Shown here: one piece after another, positions 51,958 to 61,271 of the stretch
Numbering within the stretch: the stretch's first letter is position 1
How the letters are laid out: each line of letters starts with the position of its first letter
DNA from: Symbiodinium natans
Lineage: Eukaryota > Sar > Dinophyceae > Suessiales > Symbiodiniaceae
Direction: 5' to 3'
Assembly (NCBI GenBank): GCA_905221605.1
Contig: CAJNDS010002415.1
Coordinates: 115,001-179,000 of the forward strand
DNA length: 64,000 nt
Notes under the pieces: model-generated
What the model was told of the DNA's origin: nothing
The model's database searches: none
What the model saw: only the letters and a program-made list of their open reading frames with translations
Translations under genes and position numbers: made by a program

Positions 51958-52023
51958 CAGCCCCTATCAGGAGAGCAAACCTCCCACGCTGTCAGGAAAT
52001 GGATCCGGCAAATTGCAGATTCC
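51735..52023 (-). CDS. C2-like exons: GICNLPDPFPDSVG and KVIIHARNLRAKGLVEV
   Basis: Two exons, 51981-52023 (donor GGGAG|GTTTGCTC) and about 51735-51828 (acceptor CCCCCCAAAG, donor GCTCAG|GTGTTTTT). KVIIHARNLRAKGLV is the first-strand pattern of C2 domains; NLPDPFPD resembles a calcium-binding loop. A poly-C and a poly-G run lie in the intron between them. A second C2-type gene is likely. Confidence 0.52.
51833..51955. repeat. Poly-G (16) followed 75 bp later by poly-C (32)
   Basis: Facing G and C runs within one intron of the second C2-like gene. The transcript could pair them as a long GC stem. Run length may be a sequencing approximation. Confidence 0.85.
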
Positions 52024-52537
52024 CTGTCAAGGATCTCGCTTGGAGGAGTAAGGCCGTTCAGGGTTCAGGGTTAAGGGATCTATTGCTCAGATTCCTAGGG
52101 ATAATTCTGTCTTTTATAAATCTGTATGTATATATGTATATAGACATATAAGATGTTGGATGCTATCCCACTATGATCATGTGTTTTAGAGGGTAGAAAG
52201 CTTAATCCTCCATCTTCTTGCATGTCTAGGGTCTAGAGTCTTAGGGTTTGGGGCTTTTAGGGGGGTCTCCGTTATCATCGGGTGAAGGGCGTCAGGCTTT
52301 GAGGTAAACGTGACAGCCTTTTTTTTGGGCGTTGTTCTCACCTTTAACCCCAGACGTTAAACCCTAAATCCTAAACCCTTTCCCTAGAACCCTCAAAACC
52401 CTATCAACCCCAAACCCCAAACCCCCTCCCACAAAAAGAAAACCCGAAAACAACAAAAAAACCCAAAAAGTATTTACAAGAAAACCCAAAACACCCAAAA
52501 ACACCCTGGAAGCCTCCAAAAAACAAGAAAAAAACAC

Positions 52538-52613
52538 CTCCCATTGGCACCTCGCTGGCCACGTCTCCAGAGGCCTTCGCAGCCTTGGCAGCGGACTGGG
52601 CGGCGTCCACGGC
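52538..52613 (-). CDS. Exon: AVDAAQSAAKAAKASGDVAS
   Basis: 76 bp; acceptor AAAACCTACGCAG, donor GGGAG|GTGTTTTTTTC. Ala-rich helix. Confidence 0.6.
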
Positions 52614-52867
52614 CTGCGTAGGTTTTCTGGCTTTTGTTTTTTGTTTTTGTTTGGGGGTTCAGAGTTTCTAGGGAGTTTTTAAGGGTGTTGGGTTTGTTTC
52701 TGGTTTTTATGGCTTACGCTTTGTTTGTCGTTTTTAGGTTTTTTGCTTGCGCTTTTTTAGGCGGGGGGGGGGGACAGGGTTTTGGGGTTTAGAGAATTTA
52801 GGTTTTTGTTTCAAAGGTTTTTGTTTGGGTTTAGGGTTTTCAAGGGTGTAAGGTTTTTTTTTTGGGG

Positions 52868-53018
52868 GGGTCGAAGAGCCCATGTCTGGCAACCCTTTGA
52901 CCTCAGCCTTGCTTAGCCTGAGCTTGGAAATCAGGTAGTAGAGGATGCGTATGCCCAGAAGCGCTGCCTTTGCACTCTGCAGCCCTAAATCGCCGGACAG
53001 CGCCCAAACACGCAGCAT
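52868..53018 (-). CDS. Exon with hydrophobic helix: LLGIRILYYLISKLRLSKAE
   Basis: Begins with an ATG (MLRVWALSGDLGLQ) or after GGGCTGCAG (SAKAALLGIRILYYLISKLR). The frame runs LSKAEVKGLPDMGSS into a poly-A/T-rich intron. The central helix could be membrane-associated. Confidence 0.5.
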
Positions 53019-53033
53019 CTTATGAGTCGAGCT

Positions 53034-53229
53034 AGGCGGAGGGGCGCCCCTTTCTATACTAAGTGTAGTTTAGGGTGTAGGGTTTAGGGAGGGTTTAGGG
53101 TTTAGGGTTTAGGGTTTCGGCTTTCGGGTTTAGGGTTTACTATATTTACAAGGATCTTCGAACCGAAGTTCGGATCCTTATGAGCCAGGTAAGGGCCCTC
53201 ATGAACAACTAGGGCGCCCCTCCGTGTAA
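53034..53229. mobile_element. Family A hairpin A9 interrupted by telomeric repeat
   Basis: Tips GGAGGGGCGCCCC and GGGCGCCCCTCC. The left arm breaks off after CTATACTAAGTGTAGT into TTTAGGG repeats (about 53070-53138). Confidence 0.6.
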
Positions 53230-53587
53230 GCGACTTGAACGGCCCATGCCTCAGAACTCTTTAAAGGAGGTAAGAGGCCATACTGAAGGCCAATCTAACT
53301 ACCCTTCGAAGCCCTAAACCCTAAACCCTAAACCCCCAAACCCAAGCTCTAAACCCTTAATTAACCCTAAAAACCCTAAACCCTAAACACTGGACCCTAA
53401 AGACCCGAAACCCCAAACACTGTGGGCGCCACAAGGTTGAGGATACAAGCCAAAATCAGGCCCGAATAACCCTCCACACAAAATAACCTTAAACCCTGAT
53501 CCCTAAATCTTGAACCCTAAATGCTAAACCCTGAACCCTAAACCCTAAACCCTAAACCCTAAACCCTAAACCCTGAACCCTAATCTA

Positions 53588-53658
53588 CCCCGATTTTGCC
53601 ACTTCCGGGCTTCTCTGGACTTCACTTTGAGATTAGGGACTTCGACGTATGTGAGTGG
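53588..53658 (-). CDS. Exon: PLTYVEVPNLKVKSREARKW
   Basis: 71 bp, acceptor GGACAGCCTTAG, donor ATCGGG|GTAGATTAGGG. Beta-strand then basic helix; resembles a C2 edge strand but too short to assign. Confidence 0.55.
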
Positions 53659-53705
53659 CTAAGGCTGTCCGAACCCCCAAGACTCCCCAATGAAACCCTA
53701 AACGG

Positions 53706-54080
53706 AGGTTTAGGGTTTAGGGTTTAGGGTTTAGGGTTTAGGGTTTAGGGTTTAGGGTTTAGGGTTTAGGGTTTAGGGTTTAGGGTTTAGGGTTTAGGGT
53801 TTTTAGGGTTTAGGGTTTAGGGCTTAGGCGCGGGCCTCCTGGAGTCTCCGTATCTCACCGGAGCCCAAAATGGTAGAGGCCTTCGGCCCAGGGCTTAACA
53901 GGGGCGAGTAAGGGTTTAGGGTTTAGGGTTTAGGGTTTAGGGTTTAGGGTTTAGGGTTTAGGGTTTAGGGTTTAGGGTTTAGGGTTTAGGGTTTAGGGTT
54001 GAGGGTGGAGGGTTGAGGGTTCAGGGTTCAGGGTTCAGGGTTTAGGGTTTAGGGTTTAGGATTTAGGGTTAGGGTTTAGG
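53706..54080 (+). repeat. Two telomeric arrays flanking a coding-like segment
   Basis: About 16 units (53706-53823) and 14 or more units with TTGAGGG, TTCAGGG and other variants (53911-54080); between them lies the STILGSGEIRRLQEARA segment. Confidence 0.9.
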
Positions 54081-54244
54081 GTATATATGGGGCTCCTACC
54101 CAGATCGCCAAAGGACCCATGCAACCCTAAACCCCAAACCCTGAACCCTAAACTCTAAACCCTGCACCCCAAACCCTAAACCCTAAACCCTAAGCCCTAA
54201 ACCCTACGCCCTACACGCTAAACCCTAAACCCTACGCCCTAAAC

Positions 54245-54320
54245 CTTGACGTTGGGCAGGTTGTAGGCTTGTCAACTAGGAACACTTGGGGTCCAGAGCC
54301 GAAATGCCAGAGCCCCCTCG
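54245..54320 (-). CDS. Exon: RGLWHFGSGPQVFLVDKPTT
   Basis: 76 bp, acceptor CCCTAAACCCCAG and donor TCAAG|GTTTAGGG: both splice signals are supplied by telomeric repeat. A related segment (EGLYHFG or STILGSGEIRRLQEARA) lies at 53825-53895. Confidence 0.6.
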
Positions 54321-54484
54321 CTGGGGTTTAGGGTTTAGGGTTTAGGGTTTAGGGTTCAGGGTTCAGGGTTTAGGGCTTCGGGGTGTAAACTCTGAACCCG
54401 AAACCCTGCACTCTGAACTCTTTAGAGAACTCCCTCAAAACTTTAGGCCCTGAAAGCCCTGAGCTCTGAACTCTGCACCGCTTA

Positions 54485-54676
54485 GGGTAGTTGCATTGGT
54501 TGATGTGCACCGCTCCGTGCCGAATTGAGGCTTCCAGCCTCCGCCCGGTAACCGGCTCTTCTCGCCACCGCTCTGTCAAGGTTTTCTGTCTGCCACTGGA
54601 ACGAATCCATGAAGCGCCAGCCTATCAATACCTCGACGGACATGATGCAAGAACCGGCACCGGCGATCTGAGACCT
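54485..54676 (-). CDS. Exon: IGWRFMDSFQWQTENLDRAV
   Basis: About 64 open codons, among the longest here: SCIMSVEVLIGWRFMDSFQW, QTENLDRAVARRAGYRAEAG, SLNSARSGAHQPMQLP and a stop. Possibly a terminal exon. A shorter plus-strand frame is taken as a shadow. Confidence 0.5.
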
Positions 54677-55576
54677 TGAATGATCCTTGTTCACAATGTT
54701 TCGGCCAAATCTCTTATGTCGGTGATCTGCAAAGTTTTACGGGACTCGTCATATGGACTCCCAGAATAACCCAGGGACCGTAGTAGGGGACCATGTAACT
54801 ATACTGAGATGGTTAGAGACGACTTGCCCTAAACCCTTAACCCTAAACCCTAAACCCCAAACCCAAAACCATCAACCCCTAAACCCTAAACCCAAAACCC
54901 TCAACCCCTAAACCCAAAACCCGCAACCCCTAAGCCCTAAACCCCAAAGGCAGGCAGGCCCAAGATAAGTCACGGGTGCAGGATTTCAGGGTTCAGAAGG
55001 TTTAGGGTTTAGTGCTTATGGGGTTTTATAGGGGTTAATAGGGGTCATAGGGTTGATAGGCTTAATAGGGTATAGGGCATAGAGGGTATATAGAGGGTAT
55101 ATAGGGCTGTATAAGGTTTGTAGGGTATATATAGGGTATACAGGGGTTTATAGGATTTATAGGGTCCAGGGTTCAGGGTTTTCGGGTAGAAGCTTTGGTT
55201 CGCAAGAGCTTACTAAGTCCGCCTAAACCCTAAACCCTAAACCCTAAACCCTAAACCCTAAACCCTAAACCCTAAACCCTAAACCCTAAACCCTAAACCC
55301 ACCCTAGACTCCCTTTGCCTGCTGGTGGAGTTTGCAAAGGAACCCACAGCCCTGAACCCCAAGCCCAAAAGCCAAAACAACAAAACCCTGTCGTGAACCC
55401 GAAGTCCTAAACCCTGAAACCCTAAACCCTAATTTACCCTAAACCCTAAATCCTAAACCCCTCAAACGGGGGGACTGGCGATCCGTCGCCTCTCCCCCCC
55501 GCCCCACCCCCCACGAAAGGATCCTCTCAGCTGTTCGCAGCTGCCCGCAAGAGAGGTGCTCTTAGGGTACGTAGCA

Positions 55577-55692
55577 AGGGTTAGGGTTTAGGGTTTAGGG
55601 TTTAGGGTTTAGGGTTTAGGGTTTAGGGTTTAGGGTTTAGGGTTTAGGGTTTAGGGTTTAGGGTTTAGGGTTTAGGGTTTAGGGTTTAGGGT
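55577..55692 (+). repeat. Telomeric array (TTTAGGG), about 16 units
   Basis: Perfect units; right edge decays to TTTGGTTTAGGA. Confidence 0.95.
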
Positions 55693-55993
55693 TTGGTTTA
55701 GGATTTAGGGTTTGAGTTTATGGCTCAGGATGGTTACATGCGCCGCTTTGGGAACTTCGGCCGATTCGGGCCGTTCGAGGAGCGAATAGCACGTTGTTGA
55801 TCCTTATTTTCGGCACTTGATGACACTGTGATGACTGTCCTGTGTGCACGAGGATGCCAGAATTCCTTTGAAAAGACATCAACCCAAACCCCAAGCCCCA
55901 TGTCCCAAACCCCAAACCCGAAACCCCTAATCCCAAACCCCAAGCTCCAACCCCAAACCCCAAACCCTAATCCCTAAACCCCAGACCCTCAAC

Positions 55994-56043
55994 CCTTCGT
56001 GGGCCTCGTCCGCCTTAGAGGATGTGTCGCCGTTGCTCAGCGC
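55994..56043 (-). CDS. Exon: ALSNGDTSSKADEAHE
   Basis: 50 bp, acceptor TGCATAGCCAG, donor CGAAGG|GTTGAGGG. Acidic linker. A second coding-like block lies upstream at 56150-56235 (ELLVLVELASREAAFMSF). Confidence 0.5.
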
Positions 56044-56334
56044 CTGGCTATGCAGGATTTAGGGTTTAGGTTTAGGGTTTAGGGTTTAGGGTTTAGGGTT
56101 TAGGGTTTAGGGTTTAGGGTTTAGGGTTTAGGGTTTAGGGTTTAGGGTGTTCGAGAGGTGTGGACAGAAGCTCATGAAGGCTGCCTCTCGGCTCGCGAGC
56201 TCGACGAGGACGAGCAACTCAGCGGAGGGGCTCCGTTCCTTGCAGCCGGTGGTGGGGCGGGAGGGCGGTCGTCGTGTTTCGTGTTTCGAGTTCTGTTTTT
56301 TGTGTTTTTGGAAGTGCGCATGCCCTTTTTTCTG

Positions 56335-56335
56335 C

Positions 56336-56366
<31 letters not shown>

Positions 56367-56371
56367 GGGGG
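56335..56371 (+). repeat. Poly-T then 26 G
   Basis: A T run followed by G26. Similar runs occur at 20663-20677, 22206-22234, 24287-24299, 32785-32800, 35077-35093 and 58818-58837. Confidence 0.85.
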
Positions 56372-56976
56372 TGGTCGGTTCAGAGGTCGAGATTGTGAAG
56401 GGTTCGGGGATGAGGTTTCGGATGGATGCATATATGAAACGGCCTGGAAGGGGTGGGGGGGGGGGGGGCTGGCTGATGCCATACCACGACAGGTGTGGGT
56501 TGCATTGTTTACACGCGACCCCGGTTTAGGGTTTAGGGTTTAGGGTTTAGGAGTGAAGGACACCCCGGAAATCCTACACACCCCCTTGATGTCCCTCTCC
56601 TCTCCCCACCCCAGCGCCACAGCCCAAACCCTGAAACCCCATGTCCTCAGTCTTCCTCAGCACCATAACCCTAAGCCTGTGTTGTATACTTAATTTCAAA
56701 TTGGTTCCATGCCATTTTTCTTCAGCCTAGAGACAAAGCCCAACCGATTGCGGATTGGGATTTGTCCAGAGACCGGCAGTAATCCCAAATAAGACCCCGA
56801 GGTCCACATGAGCCCAGGGACGTTCACGAAGACTTGAATCACCCCGAAGCTCTGAACCCTCTAACCCATTAAACCCATTAAACCCTAAACCCTCAACCCT
56901 ATACCCTAAACCTTAAACCCTAAACCCTCAACCCTATACCCTAAACCCTCAACCCTATACCCTAACACCCCAAAAC

Positions 56977-57040
56977 CTCGGATATTTCTGGGAAGCGCGT
57001 GTGCAGACTGCCTGAACCAAGGAGATCTCAAGCCAAAGAG
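56977..57040 (-). CDS. Exon: LWLEISLVQAVCTRASQKYP
   Basis: Acceptor CCCAATGTCAG, donor CCGAG|GTTTTGGGG. Helical; the frame is open further upstream as well (CVANTSWSARPMSA). Confidence 0.48.
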
Positions 57041-57316
57041 CTGACATTGGGCGGGCGCTCCACGAAGTGTTGGCAACGCACCAGGGGTTTAGGGTTTAGG
57101 GCTTGGTTTTAGGGCTTAGGGTTTAGGGTTTAGGGTTAGGGTTTAGGGTTCAGGGTTTAGGGTTCAGGGTTTAGGGTTCAGGGTTTAGGGTTATTGGTGA
57201 CCTTCTTAGCCACACCATCTGCCGCATCTTCTGTCTGCTGCGATAGATCTCGATGTGGCCAACATCGAAGTCCGCACGAAACGTGGGACGTGAGGAGCCC
57301 CCATTCCTTTCAGGCA

Positions 57317-57557
57317 CTGGGAGGTCGATGGTACTTATAAAACCAATTAGAAGGGTTTAGGGTTTAGGGTTTAGGGTTTAGGGTTTAGGGTTTAGGGTTT
57401 AGGGTTTAGGGTCTAGGGTTTAGGGTTTGGGGGTTTAGGTGTACTTATTCGCCAATTATAACATGTACTTATAACCCACTTATAAGGCCCTTAAGTGCCC
57501 AAATGTGGTTTTCAATACAGCCATAATTGGCTCATAAGTACCATGGACCTCCAAGTA
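57317..57557 (-). mobile_element. Family B hairpin B5 split by a telomeric array with flanking duplication
   Basis: The element carries about 12 TTTAGGG units (57353-57440). The sequence just left of the array (57331-57352, GTACTTATAAAACCAATTAG) recurs diverged just right of it (57441-57461), as if a telomeric block entered at a staggered break. Confidence 0.65.
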
Positions 57558-57632
57558 ACAGTCCAGGGCAGCCACGTTCTTCCCGGGTTTCAACTCGAGA
57601 GCGCGTTCAGCACAGTCGAAGCACACCGCCCA
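57317..57632 (-). CDS. TPR-like exon split by hairpin intron B5
   Basis: Upper part: WAVCFDCAERALELKPGKNV then AALDCYLE, with the A-x-x-ALEL-x-P helix of a tetratricopeptide repeat. It ends at TTGGAG|GTCCATGG, the tip of element B5. After B5 (acceptor CGACCTCCCAG) the phase-0 frame continues CLKGMGAPHVPRFVRTSM. Another frame of the downstream block, FRADFDVGHIEIYRSRQ, is also good. TPR proteins act as protein-binding scaffolds. Confidence 0.5.
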
Positions 57633-57634
57633 TT

Positions 57635-57720
57635 GGTTTAGGGTTTAGGGTTTAGGGTTTAGGGTTTAGGGTTTAGGGTTTAGGGTTTAGGGTTTAGGGT
57701 TTAGGGTTTAGGGTTTAGGG
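57635..57720 (+). repeat. Telomeric array (TTTAGGG), about 12 units
   Basis: Lies on the 5' side (coding sense) of the TPR-like exon. Confidence 0.93.
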
Positions 57721-58030
57721 TAAAAACCTGCTGTGACATATCTTACTCTTTCCGATTGCTCCTCGACCCTACCCCCTACACCCCGAACCCCGTAGCTAGG
57801 TGCTTATCCTATCATGTTTGTAGGCAAGGGGTACAGGAAAACAAAGGGCCGACAAAACCCAAAAACCCTAAACCTCAAGGCCTAAGCCCAAAACCCTAAC
57901 CCCTGAAACCCCAAAACCCTAAACCCTAACACCCTAAACCCCTAAACCCCTACACCCGTAAACCCCTAAACCCCTACACCCCTAAACCCCTAAACCCGAA
58001 ACCCTCAACCCTTCCACAGGGACTCTAAAC

Positions 58031-58088
58031 CCGGCATTCGGGGCGTCGGCCCAAGCAACCGGCGCCATGTTGCGAAGCACGGCGGGAC
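58031..58088 (-). CDS. Exon: PAVLRNMAPVAWADAPNAG
   Basis: 58 bp, acceptor CGCCCCAAAGCAG, donor TGCCGG|GTTTAGAG. Confidence 0.5.
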
Positions 58089-58099
58089 CTGCTTTGGGG

Positions 58100-59040
58100 C
58101 GTTTTAGGGTTAAGGGGTTAAGGGGTTTAGGGTTTAGGGTTTAGGATATTGTCTTAGGTGGGGCCGTAAGGTTTAGGGTGTAGGGTAGTCAGGAAATTAG
58201 GGCTTTTGGGGTGTTAAGGCTCAGGGCTTGAGGGTTCAGAAGCTTTTAGAATCGAGGGGTTGGTCGTGTTGGGGTTGAGTTGCGTTAGGGATTAAGTTGG
58301 CCGGGGAGTTTTTTTTTCCTCATTTTCCGTTTATTTGCTTATATGTGTTCCGTTTATTTGGTCGGTTTAGGGTTCAGGGTCTAGGGTCCAGGGTTTAGGG
58401 TGTAGGGTCTAGGGTTAAGGGTTAAGGGTTTAGGAATTTGGGTTGCTTGGCTTGCATGGCTTGCTTGCTTGCTTGCTTGCTTTCTTGTTTGCTTGCTTAT
58501 TGCTAGGCCACACGGCCGGAAAAAAAAAAAAAAAAAAAACACGGAAACAAAAGGAAAAATAAGCAAACAAACGCCGCCACCGATTAAGTTCAGGGAGTTT
58601 CGGCTGAAGGGGCTTCTTAGGGTTTAGGGTTTAGGGTTTAGGGTTTAGGGTTGAGGGTTGAGGGTTGAGGGTTTAGGGGCTCAGGGTTGGCGGGTTCAGG
58701 GCTTTCTAGGTGCCATCCAGCACGGTGTTCGGGTTTTGGTGTTCCGAGGTTTCGGGGCTCAAGAGTTTTACCAAGGGACTAAAGGAGGGACCTTAGGTGC
58801 TATTTGGGGGCCTACTTGGGGGGGGGGGGGGGGGGGGCTTAGCCTCCTTTGACCCCTTGACTTTAGGGTTAGAGTTTAGGGTCTTAGGGGTTTAGGCGTT
58901 TAGAGAATTTGAAACACGTTCAGCTGCCGGGTTAGTCTCTTAGGGCTTTAGGGCTTAGCTGTAGGGAGGCGACTGGGCGGAGTGGCCTCAGTACCCAGTA
59001 CGTCGTAGGGTTTAGGGTTCAGGGTTTAGGGTTGAGGGCT
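58100..59040. other. Decayed repeats, GCTT satellite, poly-A and poly-G
   Basis: GCTTGCTT run at 58443-58500, A20 at 58520-58539, G20 at 58818-58837. No exon assigned. Confidence 0.5.
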
Positions 59041-59124
59041 TAGGGTTAGAAGTGCCGTTATACCCGAAAAAACCCTGCTCGGAGTTCTGCTACTTCTGAC
59101 CCTACTTCCTACTCTACTGGCAAC

Positions 59125-59217
59125 ATGCCCAGATCCTCCAAGCAGGCTACCAAGACTAGGGAGTATGTTTCAGAGCTTGCCGTCTCTGAGCCTCATAGGT
59201 TTAAGGGTCCTACCCGA
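59125..59217 (+). CDS. Possible plus-strand coding fragment: MPRSSKQATKTREYVSELAV
   Basis: Only place where the plus strand is clearly the better reading: ATG, then PRSSKQATKTREYVSELAVS and EPHRFKGPTRI, before telomere-like repeats. Could be the first exon of a divergent gene. The minus frames here contain stops. Confidence 0.3.
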
Positions 59218-59548
59218 ATCCTAAACCCAAAAAACCCTAAAAACCCTAAAACCGCTAAGACACCTAAAAAAACCCTAAAAGCCCAAACAACTCAAAAAAC
59301 CTTGAAACCCTAAAAACCCAAAACAAAAACCTAAACCCTAAACCCTAAACCCTAAACCCTAGGGTGCAAGAACAACTCCATGGGCTCAACGCATGACCTC
59401 CACATCGGGTGACCGTGTGAACGCCCCTTTCTACCCCTTTCCCCAAAATATGGGAATCCCTGCGCCCTACACCCTACACCCTACACCCTAAACCCTAAAC
59501 CCGAATCCCTAACGGCCTCACGGATGAGTTTGACTTCCCTGAAACCCC

Positions 59549-59618
59549 TAAACCCTGAACCCCTGAACCCCTGAACCCCTGAACCCCTGAACCCCTGAAC
59601 CCCTGAATCCCCTGAGCC
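59549..59618 (-). repeat. CCCCTGAA octamer array
   Basis: Eight to nine units of a telomere-derived octamer 40 bp before the RT region. Confidence 0.85.
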
Positions 59619-59630
59619 CCTACAACCCAA

Positions 59631-59656
59631 AACCCTAAACCCTAAACCCTAAACCT
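59631..59656 (-). repeat. Last telomeric block before the RT region
   Basis: Three CCCTAAA units. On the minus (RT-sense) strand the RT region is followed by TTTAGGG-repeat, not CCCTAAA. Confidence 0.9.
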
Positions 59657-60095
59657 TCTCACAAGCAACACTGTAGGCTGAGGCCGCAACAGAAAAAGAG
59701 ATGTCAAGAATGAGTTGAATGTCAGCAAGAATTTGGGACACAGGCTCCCAATCTGATTGCAATCTCCCAGAATCGCAAAGTCTGACTTTTTCCGACTGGT
59801 GGAAACGTCAAAGGTTCTTGCTTCGAGATATCTCTTGGCAGCTGCTGCAGGGGATGTCTCGCACTGTGCCTTATCGGCAGACCCAATATTGTGCACGGAT
59901 GCCTGCGAATCCGTTTGAGCGCTAGCCTAAACCTGCCGAGAGCTGCGAAACTCCTGTGCCGACAAGGCTGCAGCATAGAGCTACAGGCCGTGCATGCGTT
60001 TGCTGCTCTGCTGGTAAACCAGCACCTCCTGACATGTGCAACGAGATTGGTGCTGTAAGCCCTCCCATGCAATAACATAGGGTGGTCAACAGCTT
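59657..60095. other. 3' flank of the RT region, no gene recognised
   Basis: Ordinary mixed-composition DNA between the last telomeric block and the minus-strand ORFs. Short frames on both strands show no recognisable motif. No poly(A) or terminal repeat is visible at the junction with the telomeric repeats at 59631-59656. Confidence 0.5.
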
Positions 60096-60530
60096 TCATC
60101 TAACAATGATGCGTGCTAATTTGGGAGCGACTGTGCGAAACATCACGCACAGCACTCCTGTGAACAAAGGGCTTGAGAGGACTGACTCATGTGAGAGGTG
60201 GGCCGCCCAACTACTGCCACCGGTGGTTTCTGTAGTGACGTCATCCGCGCTGCTGTGGTTTTGCCGTAGCAGACTGAGCATGCCAGTAGCATCAAAGCTC
60301 TCGCGTGGCATGATCCAGCTTTGCATGTTTTCAAGGCATACCTTGAACGCAGCGCCCAAAACCCAGTGCAGCACGGAGTCAAGTGCATGCTGGCAAGTCT
60401 CGCTCCACACAAAGCGAAGGAGTGACAGCAACACCGCTGCTCTTACAGAAACCAGGAACAGTGACAGCATCCAAATGCTAACTGCATCTAAGATGGGACT
60501 GCCCATGCCACCGGTCATCACACAAGATAG
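60096..60530 (-). CDS. In-frame open continuation after the GKGKG ORF stop
   Basis: Immediately after the TGA of the GKGKG ORF the same frame stays open for about 144 codons. The stretch is rich in hydrophobic residues (SIWMLSLFLVSVRAAVLLSL) and contains Trp-rich segments. There is no good start codon until an ATG four codons after the TGA. It may be 3' UTR that is open by chance, a readthrough extension, or a coding part separated by a recent nonsense change. An overlapping plus-strand frame of 192 codons is taken to be a shadow. Function unknown. Confidence 0.3.
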   Translation of the reverse strand, partial: LSCVMTGGMGSPILDAVSIWMLSLFLVSVRAAVLLSLLRFVWSETCQHALDSVLHWVLGAAFKVCLENMQSWIMPRESFDATGMLSLLRQNHSSADDVTTETTGGSSWAAHLSHESVLSSPLFTGVLCVMFRTVAPKLARIIVR

Positions 60531-61271
60531 TCAGTTACGTCCCGTACCACTGCTTCTCAAGAAAGCATCATGCAGCAGCGTCTGCTTGCTAGCGGCCGAG
60601 CATGCCGCCTTTGGGCTGGCCTTTGCTGAGGCGGTGGTGGCAGGCTTGGTTCTGCCTTGAATCTCCTGCAAGCGAGCCTGGCTCTCAGCAATGGCTGCTT
60701 CCAAGGCGGCAGCCTCCTCAAGATGCCCGGCTACTGGCTCCGGAACGTCTTCCTGCTCACGCGCCCAATTTTCATGCGTGACTTTTTCCACCAAGAGTTT
60801 CATCTGGTCGGAGTGCTGCTTCTGTTGCTGTGTGAGCATATCCATCATTTTGAGCATGAGTGCATCCTTGTCGCCACTACTGGCTGCACCTGTCCCTTGC
60901 GGATGGGTAGCTTCGACAGTAACAGCTGGCGGTTGCTCCACTGGAGCCTGCTTCCCGGTGATAGCCTGCAAGATGGAGGAGGCAAGGCTCCCTCCGGCTT
61001 TCGCAGGCAAGGTAGCAGGTTGCGGCGCCGCTGCAGGCGATGAACCGCCGGTCTGGAGGGCACGGTCAAGCACTCCCTGGATGCCTTGGCTCATCACTTG
61101 CTGCACGGCCCCTTGGACCGCATTTTGGAAGGTCCATCCGACTGTAGCGCCAAGGTCATGGCCGTGCTGGTACGAGTAAGGGCCTGCTCTGTGGTAGCCT
61201 TTGCCTTTGTACCAGCTGCCCTTGCCTTTGCCTTTCCCGCCCATGGCAGCGCAGGCAAAAAAGACAGTCAA
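60531..61271 (-). CDS. GKGKGKG-rich, coiled-coil protein downstream of the RT
   Basis: 246 codons; the likely start is the internal Met of AAMGGKGKGKG (residue 10). Layout: basic Gly/Lys/Tyr N-terminus (GGKGKGKGSWYKGKGYHRAG), an amphipathic segment (about 40-75), an Ala/Pro-rich linker, a helical coiled-coil stretch around LMLKMMDMLTQQQKQHSDQM, a second acidic helix (AALEAAIAESQARLQEIQGR), a basic Ala/Lys tail and a C-terminal KQTLLHDAFLR. Lys/Gly-rich starts of this kind are common in dinoflagellate proteins and suggest RNA or DNA binding. It lies 128 bp downstream of the RT on the same strand, so it may be a second ORF of the same element (nucleic-acid-binding or gag-like) or an unrelated gene. 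No known family recognised. Confidence 0.65.
   Translation of the reverse strand: MTVFFACAAMGGKGKGKGSWYKGKGYHRAGPYSYQHGHDLGATVGWTFQNAVQGAVQQVMSQGIQGVLDRALQTGGSSPAAAPQPATLPAKAGGSLASSILQAITGKQAPVEQPPAVTVEATHPQGTGAASSGDKDALMLKMMDMLTQQQKQHSDQMKLLVEKVTHENWAREQEDVPEPVAGHLEEAAALEAAIAESQARLQEIQGRTKPATTASAKASPKAACSAASKQTLLHDAFLRSSGTGRN

Noticed and set aside
56147-56543. Overlapping plus-strand frames with a poly-Gly run
   Set aside because: They run through G26 and change frame around it; the minus strand of the left part (ELLVLVELASREAAFMSF) is the better reading.
1-59656. Interpretation as a subtelomere or degenerate chromosome end
   Set aside because: The arrays point in both directions, alternate every few hundred bases, and the spacers between them have coherent minus-strand frames with splice signals and, in one gene, in-phase C2 motifs. 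A chromosome end should have one long array in one direction.
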